Source of the DNA: Sphingosinicella microcystinivorans
GTDB lineage: Bacteria; Pseudomonadota; Alphaproteobacteria; Sphingomonadales; Sphingomonadaceae
DNA: 64,000 nt
Assembly (NCBI RefSeq): GCF_003634215.1
Contig: NZ_RBWX01000010.1
Coordinates: 248,001-312,000 of the forward strand
Direction: 5' to 3'
Part shown: piece after piece, positions 59,870-64,000 of the stretch
How the letters are laid out: the number at the start of each line of letters is the position of its first letter
Position numbering within the stretch: the stretch's first letter is position 1
The notes under the pieces: generated by a model
Databases searched by the model: none
The model's input: the letters and a program-made list of their open reading frames with translations, nothing else
Told to the model about the DNA's origin: nothing
Program-made: the position numbers and the translations under genes

Positions 59870-61207
59870 ATGAACCACAAGGCCCCCGCCGTTCCTCCCC
59901 TCGGTTTCTGGATGGCGCTCGCGCTGGTCATGGGCAACATGATCGGCTCGGGCGTGTTCATGCTGCCCGCGAGCCTCGCCCCCTTCGGCTGGAATGCCAT
60001 GTTCGGATGGGTGCTGACCATCGGTGGCGCGCTCTGCCTGGCCTATGTGTTTGCGGCGATGGCGCGCGAGATGCCGCACGCGGGCGGGCCGCACGGGTTT
60101 GTGGAAGCGGCGTTCGGGCATCTGCCTGCGTTCCTCATCAGCTGGTCCTACATTATTTCGATCCTGGTCGGCGTCGCGGCGCTGGCGACGGGCGGTGTCA
60201 GCTACCTCACAGCGTTTTCTCCGAGAATCGCGGCGACGCCCGGTGCGCCGGCCCTGCTTGCGGTGTCGCTGCTCTGGGGGCTTATCCTGCTGAATGTACG
60301 CGGCGCTCGGGCGGCAGGACGGTTCCAGCTGCTGACCCTCGGGCTCAAGCTGCTGCCGCTTGCCGTGATCGTGGGGATCGCGACCGTGGCTTTTCTGGGC
60401 GGGGGACAGCCTGCAACGCCCTATGTGCCCGAGACGATCTCGATGACTGCAATCAACGCGACCGCGGCGCTGACGCTGTGGGCTATGCTCGGTTTCGAAT
60501 CCGCCTGCGTGCCGCAAGACAAGGTTGACCGGCCGCAGACTACGATCCCGCGCGCCACCATGGTGGGCACGCTTATCGCTGGGCTGATCTACTTCGCGGT
60601 CTGCACGGCGGTGATCATGCTGATGCCGGCCGGTGCGGTGGCAAATTCGAACGCGCCGCTTGCGGATGTGATCGCCGGCTACTGGGGGACGGGTGCCGGA
60701 CTGGCCGTGGCGCTGTTCGCGGCGGTGAGCGCGATCGGCGCGATCAACGGCTGGATTCTCGTCGCCGGCGAATATCCGCTCGCCATGGCGCGGAAAGGCG
60801 ATTTTCCCCACCTCTTCCGCAAGGTGAACGCGCGCGGCACGCCGGTTCGCGGGCTCCTGATCGGCGGCGCGCTGATCACGGTGCTGGTGCTTTCCAACTA
60901 CACGCGCACGATGGCGGGACTGTTCACGTTCATGGCGCTGCTCTCAACATCCGCGACGCTGGTGCTCTATTTTGCGGGCGCCGCTGCGGCGGTCCGTCTG
61001 ATGCTGAAACGCCAGATGACGATCACGCCGCTGCTCGCCATTTTGACGCCTCTCGGGCTCATTTATGCGATTTGGGCGTTTCAGGGCGCGGGCGCCGAAG
61101 CGAACGGCTGGGCGCTCGTACTGCTGATCGCCGGGCTTCCCGTCTATCTACTCGTGCGCCGTCAAAAAGCAGCGGTGAGGCGAGATGAGGGCGCGACAAA
61201 AGGTTAA
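59870..61207 (+). CDS. APC-family amino acid/polyamine permease
   Basis: A 445-residue inner-membrane transporter with about 12 helices. The APC unwound-helix motif GNMIGSGVFMLPASLAPFG lies in TM1, with GGPHGFVEAAFG before TM3 and ALTLWAMLGFESACVPQD in TM6. The pattern fits the AdiC/PotE/CadB-like branch of basic amino acid or polyamine exchangers. It starts 22 bases after the TonB receptor stop and may be co-transcribed, giving an outer- plus inner-membrane uptake path. Substrate not certain. Confidence 0.9.
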   Translation: MNHKAPAVPPLGFWMALALVMGNMIGSGVFMLPASLAPFGWNAMFGWVLTIGGALCLAYVFAAMAREMPHAGGPHGFVEAAFGHLPAFLISWSYIISILVGVAALATGGVSYLTAFSPRIAATPGAPALLAVSLLWGLILLNVRGARAAGRFQLLTLGLKLLPLAVIVGIATVAFLGGGQPATPYVPETISMTAINATAALTLWAMLGFESACVPQDKVDRPQTTIPRATMVGTLIAGLIYFAVCTAVIMLMPAGAVANSNAPLADVIAGYWGTGAGLAVALFAAVSAIGAINGWILVAGEYPLAMARKGDFPHLFRKVNARGTPVRGLLIGGALITVLVLSNYTRTMAGLFTFMALLSTSATLVLYFAGAAAAVRLMLKRQMTITPLLAILTPLGLIYAIWAFQGAGAEANGWALVLLIAGLPVYLLVRRQKAAVRRDEGATKG

Positions 61208-61247
61208 CACGCCGATATAGGAGCCTCGCTAGTTTGGGAGGGCAAAG

Positions 61248-61874
61248 TTGGCACGCGCGCAGTTTCAAAGACTGGATCCCGATTTCCGACGCCAAAGTCT
61301 GATCGACGCGACCGCACATTGCCTCGCCCGCTACGGTATCGGCGGCACCTCAGTCCGAACGATCTGTGCGGTGGCGGGGGTTTCGGCCGGTCTTTTGCGC
61401 CACTACTTCGCCGGAATCGACGAGCTGATCGCAGAGACCTACGCGGACGTTGGCGACCGGCTGGTGGCGAATATGATCGCCGCGGCGGACAAGGCGGGGC
61501 CTGATCCGCGCGAGCAGCTTCGCGCCTTCGTGATGGCAAGCTTCAAGCCGCCGGTCGCGGACCCGGACCAGTTGGCAACGTGGCTCGCGTTCTGGAGTCT
61601 CATCAAGAGCGACCCGCGCATCCGCGAACTCCACACTGAAAACTACGCCAGCCACCGAACGCCCGTGGAAAGAATGGTCCGGGAAATCCTGGGGCCGGAG
61701 GCGAGCCATGTGGACGTTCGGCTGACGGCGGTTGGCGTGACGGCGCTGGTGGATGGTCTCTGGCTTGAAATCTGCCTCGATTCGTCGACCTTCACGCCCG
61801 AGGAGGCCGCGCGCATTGCCGACAAGTGGCTGAACACATTGGTCGGCGATCCGCTGAAAGTGCTTGCCGACTGA
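61248..61874 (+). CDS. TetR/BetI-like repressor
   Basis: A 208-residue regulator. The N-terminal HTH reads RRQSLIDATAHCLARYGIGG, TSVRTICAVAGVSAGLLRHYF and GIDELIAETY, which is close to the choline-responsive BetI pattern; the helical ligand domain follows (LATWLAFWSLIKSDPRIREL). It starts at a TTG (61248) with GGGAGG six bases upstream. No bet genes are in view, so the name BetI is by fold only; it may control the permease upstream or the peptidase downstream. Confidence 0.85.
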   Translation: MARAQFQRLDPDFRRQSLIDATAHCLARYGIGGTSVRTICAVAGVSAGLLRHYFAGIDELIAETYADVGDRLVANMIAAADKAGPDPREQLRAFVMASFKPPVADPDQLATWLAFWSLIKSDPRIRELHTENYASHRTPVERMVREILGPEASHVDVRLTAVGVTALVDGLWLEICLDSSTFTPEEAARIADKWLNTLVGDPLKVLAD

Positions 61875-61889
61875 CGAGGCGGCTTCTTA

Positions 61890-61906
61890 CACCTGTAAAA
61901 CAGGTG
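61890..61906. promoter_or_regulatory. CACCTGT-AAA-ACAGGTG palindrome
   Basis: A perfect 7-bp inverted repeat with a 3-base spacer, between the TetR-type gene and the M20 peptidase, 14 bases before the peptidase ATG. Its size and form suit a TetR-type operator, though it could also be a small RNA hairpin that covers the ribosome binding site. Confidence 0.4.
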
Positions 61907-61919
61907 GGAGATTCTTCGA

Positions 61920-63290
61920 ATGCTGAAAACCGGAACTTCGTTCGTCCTCGCGGCCTTGCTGGCGGCTGCCCCGACGCTTGCCGCAACTCCTGCGCAGGTT
62001 GACGGCGCCAAGGCCATGCTCGGCAAGTCGATCGCCTTTCCGACCGTGGCCGGGCGCGGGCAGGTGCCGGTGTACGCGGCTTATCTGGCGAGCGAGCTGA
62101 AGAGCGCAGGTTTCAAGGACGGCGAAATCAGCATCGAGCCGCTTGGCGAGACGGCCTCGTTGATCCTGACGTGGAAGGGTGCGGGCAAGAAGAAGCCGAT
62201 CGTGCTCAACGCGCACATGGATGTGGTGGAGGCGAAACGCGAAGACTGGGAACGTGACCCGTTCGTGATGGCCGAGGAGGGCGGATACCTCTTTGGGCGC
62301 GGCATCAGCGACAACAAGTTCGACGTGGTGATGCTGGTGCAGACGCTGATGAACCTGAAGCGCGAGGGTTTCAAACCGTCCCGCGACATCGTGCTGCTCC
62401 TCACCGGCGACGAGGAAACTGCGCAGAAGACGGCGGCGGCCATCGCGCCCCGCTACAAGGACGCGGCGATGGTGCTGAACGGCGATGGCGGCGGCGGAAC
62501 GCTGGGTGCCGACGGTAAGCCGCTCTATTACACGATGCAGACGGCCGAGAAGACCTATGCCGACTACAAGCTGACCGTGACCGATCCGGGCGGCCATTCG
62601 AGCGCGCCGCGCGCGGAGAATGCGATCCTCATGCTGGGCGCTGCGCTGAAGCGGATCGCCGATGCTCCGTTCCCGCCCGAAACCAGCGAGACGACACGCG
62701 CCTATTTCGCTTCATCGGCGAAACGGACGCCGGGGGAGGCGGGCGACGCGATGGCGCGCTTCGCGGCCGACCCGAACGATGCTGCCGCGGCCGATATCCT
62801 CGCGAAATACCCGGAGCATATCGGCCAGACTCGAACGACCTGTGTGCCAACCATGATCAATGGTGGCCACGCCGAAAACGCGCTGCCGCAACGTGCGGTC
62901 GCCAACATCAACTGCCGGATATTCCCCGGCACGCCGCCTGAAGCCGTGCGCCAGCGGCTGCAGCAGCTTGCCGGCGACAAAGTGGTGGTGACGCTGCCAG
63001 AGCCGTTCCCGCAAAGCTCCACCTCACCGCTGCTGCCCGAGTTGGACGCTGCGCTGCGCAAGGCTGTCGACGGCCGCGCGAAGGGGCTTTCGATCATCCC
63101 GAGCATGTCGGCGGGCACGACCGACAGCCTGTTCTTCCGCGCCTCCGGCATCCCAAGCTACGGGGTTTCGGGCCTGTTCATGAAGCCGGATGACGAATAC
63201 GCCCACGGTCTCAATGAACGTGTTCCGGTGGATGCGATCGGTCCGGCGCTCGATCATTACCGGACTTTGATCAGCATATTGGCGCGCTGA
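61920..63290 (+). CDS. Exported M20-family metallopeptidase
   Basis: A 456-residue M20/ArgE/DapE-type zinc peptidase with a signal peptide (MLKTGTSFVLAALLAAAPTL, cleavage after LAA). The metal and catalytic residues are visible: His/Asp in VLNAHMDVVEAKRED, Asp in LFGRGISDNKFDV, Glu-Glu in LTGDEETAQKT and His in GVSGLFMKPDDEYAHGLNE. The dimerisation (lid) domain starts near TVTDPGGHSSAPRAEN. It probably cleaves dipeptides or acylated amino acids in the periplasm. A TetR-type palindrome lies just upstream. Confidence 0.9.
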   Translation: MLKTGTSFVLAALLAAAPTLAATPAQVDGAKAMLGKSIAFPTVAGRGQVPVYAAYLASELKSAGFKDGEISIEPLGETASLILTWKGAGKKKPIVLNAHMDVVEAKREDWERDPFVMAEEGGYLFGRGISDNKFDVVMLVQTLMNLKREGFKPSRDIVLLLTGDEETAQKTAAAIAPRYKDAAMVLNGDGGGGTLGADGKPLYYTMQTAEKTYADYKLTVTDPGGHSSAPRAENAILMLGAALKRIADAPFPPETSETTRAYFASSAKRTPGEAGDAMARFAADPNDAAAADILAKYPEHIGQTRTTCVPTMINGGHAENALPQRAVANINCRIFPGTPPEAVRQRLQQLAGDKVVVTLPEPFPQSSTSPLLPELDAALRKAVDGRAKGLSIIPSMSAGTTDSLFFRASGIPSYGVSGLFMKPDDEYAHGLNERVPVDAIGPALDHYRTLISILAR

Positions 63291-63398
63291 GCAGATTTTC
63301 CATCGCGCAAATGCGGATTCGTATTATTGGGGATGGCAAGCACTCGATAAGATTTGCATTGTATATCGGCGCCGGTTTCGAGAGCTTAAGGGAACGCA

Positions 63399-64000
63399 AT
63401 GTCAACCATATCGCCATTGGCGGACCGCGCGTTTTCACTATACCTCGATACTTGGCGGTTCATCGCTGCGATCACGGTCGTCATCGCGCATATGAACATG
63501 GACGGCTTCGATTTTCCGCTTAAGACACCAAACGCCTTTTCGCACGAAGCGGTGATTGTCTTCTTTGTTCTTTCGGGTCTGGTGATTGCACACAGCACCT
63601 TCGAAGGCGGGCGGGACTGGAAGGCCTATCTTTTCGCCCGAGCAAGTCGCCTCTACGCGGTCGTGCTGCCGGCTATCGCCCTAAGTCTCGCCTGCGCTGC
63701 GCTGGTGGGCAAAGGCTGGACGGCCTGGGATCTCGTTTCGAGTCTGCTCTTTTTGAATGAAGTGTGGCTGAATCCGGCCAAACTGCCGCTTAACGGACCC
63801 TTCTGGTCCCTATGTTTCGAAGCCTTCTATTATACCCTCTTCGGTATATGGATTTTCGCGAAAGGCCCGGCACGTTACGTGGCTTTCGCAATCGTGGCGG
63901 TCGCTGCGGGACCCGCTATCCTGGCGCTTTCTCCGGCTTGGCTGTGTGGTGTCTGGCTTTACTACAATGCCCACAAGATATCGCTGCGTGGCAACTACGC
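63399..64000 (+). CDS. Acyltransferase-3 family protein, truncated by window end
   Basis: The first 200 residues of a membrane-bound O-acyltransferase of the OafA/YrhL type; the frame stays open to the last base. The opening LYLDTWRFIAAITVVIAHMNM, with the conserved Arg and catalytic His, is followed by AVIVFFVLSGLVIAHS (the second family motif with SG) and the RASRLYAVVLPAIALSLA helix. NGPFWSLCFEAFYYTLF holds the conserved WSL..E motif. These enzymes acylate surface sugars or peptidoglycan. AAGGGA lies before the ATG at 63399. Confidence 0.85.
   Translation, partial: MSTISPLADRAFSLYLDTWRFIAAITVVIAHMNMDGFDFPLKTPNAFSHEAVIVFFVLSGLVIAHSTFEGGRDWKAYLFARASRLYAVVLPAIALSLACAALVGKGWTAWDLVSSLLFLNEVWLNPAKLPLNGPFWSLCFEAFYYTLFGIWIFAKGPARYVAFAIVAVAAGPAILALSPAWLCGVWLYYNAHKISLRGNY

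Overview
The window looks like a chromosome segment of a GC-rich alphaproteobacterium, most likely a sphingomonad. The clues are two PEP-CTERM proteins, an UrcA-family protein, a DUF1134/EipA-type envelope protein, an NDUFA4-type complex I accessory subunit, a cspA-DUF6481 pair, a large TonB-dependent receptor, a GGAAC-type (EcfG) promoter candidate and LytTR/LysR/Rrf2 regulators. No rRNA, CRISPR array or complete prophage is visible.

Left end (1-3.8 kb): the end of a decaying integrated element. It holds a degraded AntA antirepressor, a small protein with two Bro-N-like motifs, an unknown 249-residue protein and an intact tyrosine integrase. It closes on a short match to a tRNA-Pro 3' end at 3781-3799, which I read as the attachment-site copy. 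From 3.9 to 17.3 kb come housekeeping and accessory genes: a PEP-CTERM protein, a serine beta-lactamase-like hydrolase, two regulators, DUF1134, a fused 5-oxoprolinase/hydantoinase, a zinc metallopeptidase and a tightly coupled bioF-bioD-bioA operon.

The middle (17.3-36.5 kb) contains an 18-codon gene with a very strong ribosome binding site and its own terminator, a fasciclin protein, a 670-base non-coding stretch with a possible structured RNA and a symmetric 148-bp palindrome, a truncated-haemoglobin/DUF1971 operon divergent from an NsrR-like repressor with an NsrR-type box between them, uvrA with a LexA-like box, a LytTR two-component pair, a KPGPKPK-repeat protein, manA, a NUDIX hydrolase, a phytanoyl-CoA dioxygenase-like protein, chorismate mutase, a polyprenyl diphosphate synthase and tRNA-Ala(CGC) and tRNA-Arg(TCT).

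From 36.5 to 55.4 kb most genes form a polyamine uptake and catabolism district on the minus strand: an aldehyde dehydrogenase, a PuuD-like hydrolase, an SpuC-like aminotransferase and GabD in one operon; a PotFHIG-type ABC transporter in a second; and two glutamine-synthetase-like ligases, a DAO-type oxidase and a class III aminotransferase in a third. A LysR-type regulator sits divergently beside the transporter. The three control regions share one palindrome, TATCG-N7-CGATA (an ATC-N9-GAT LysR-type box), which suggests a single regulon not stated by any single gene. A 1.3-kb IS5-like element carrying a DUF3806 passenger gene has inserted between the transporter and catabolic operons.

The right end (55.5-64 kb) holds a TPR-sulfotransferase next to a TonB-dependent receptor, an APC amino-acid/polyamine permease, a BetI/TetR-type regulator, a secreted M20 peptidase and the start of an acyltransferase-3 protein cut by the window end. 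All assignments rest on reading the sequence; none was checked by a database search.
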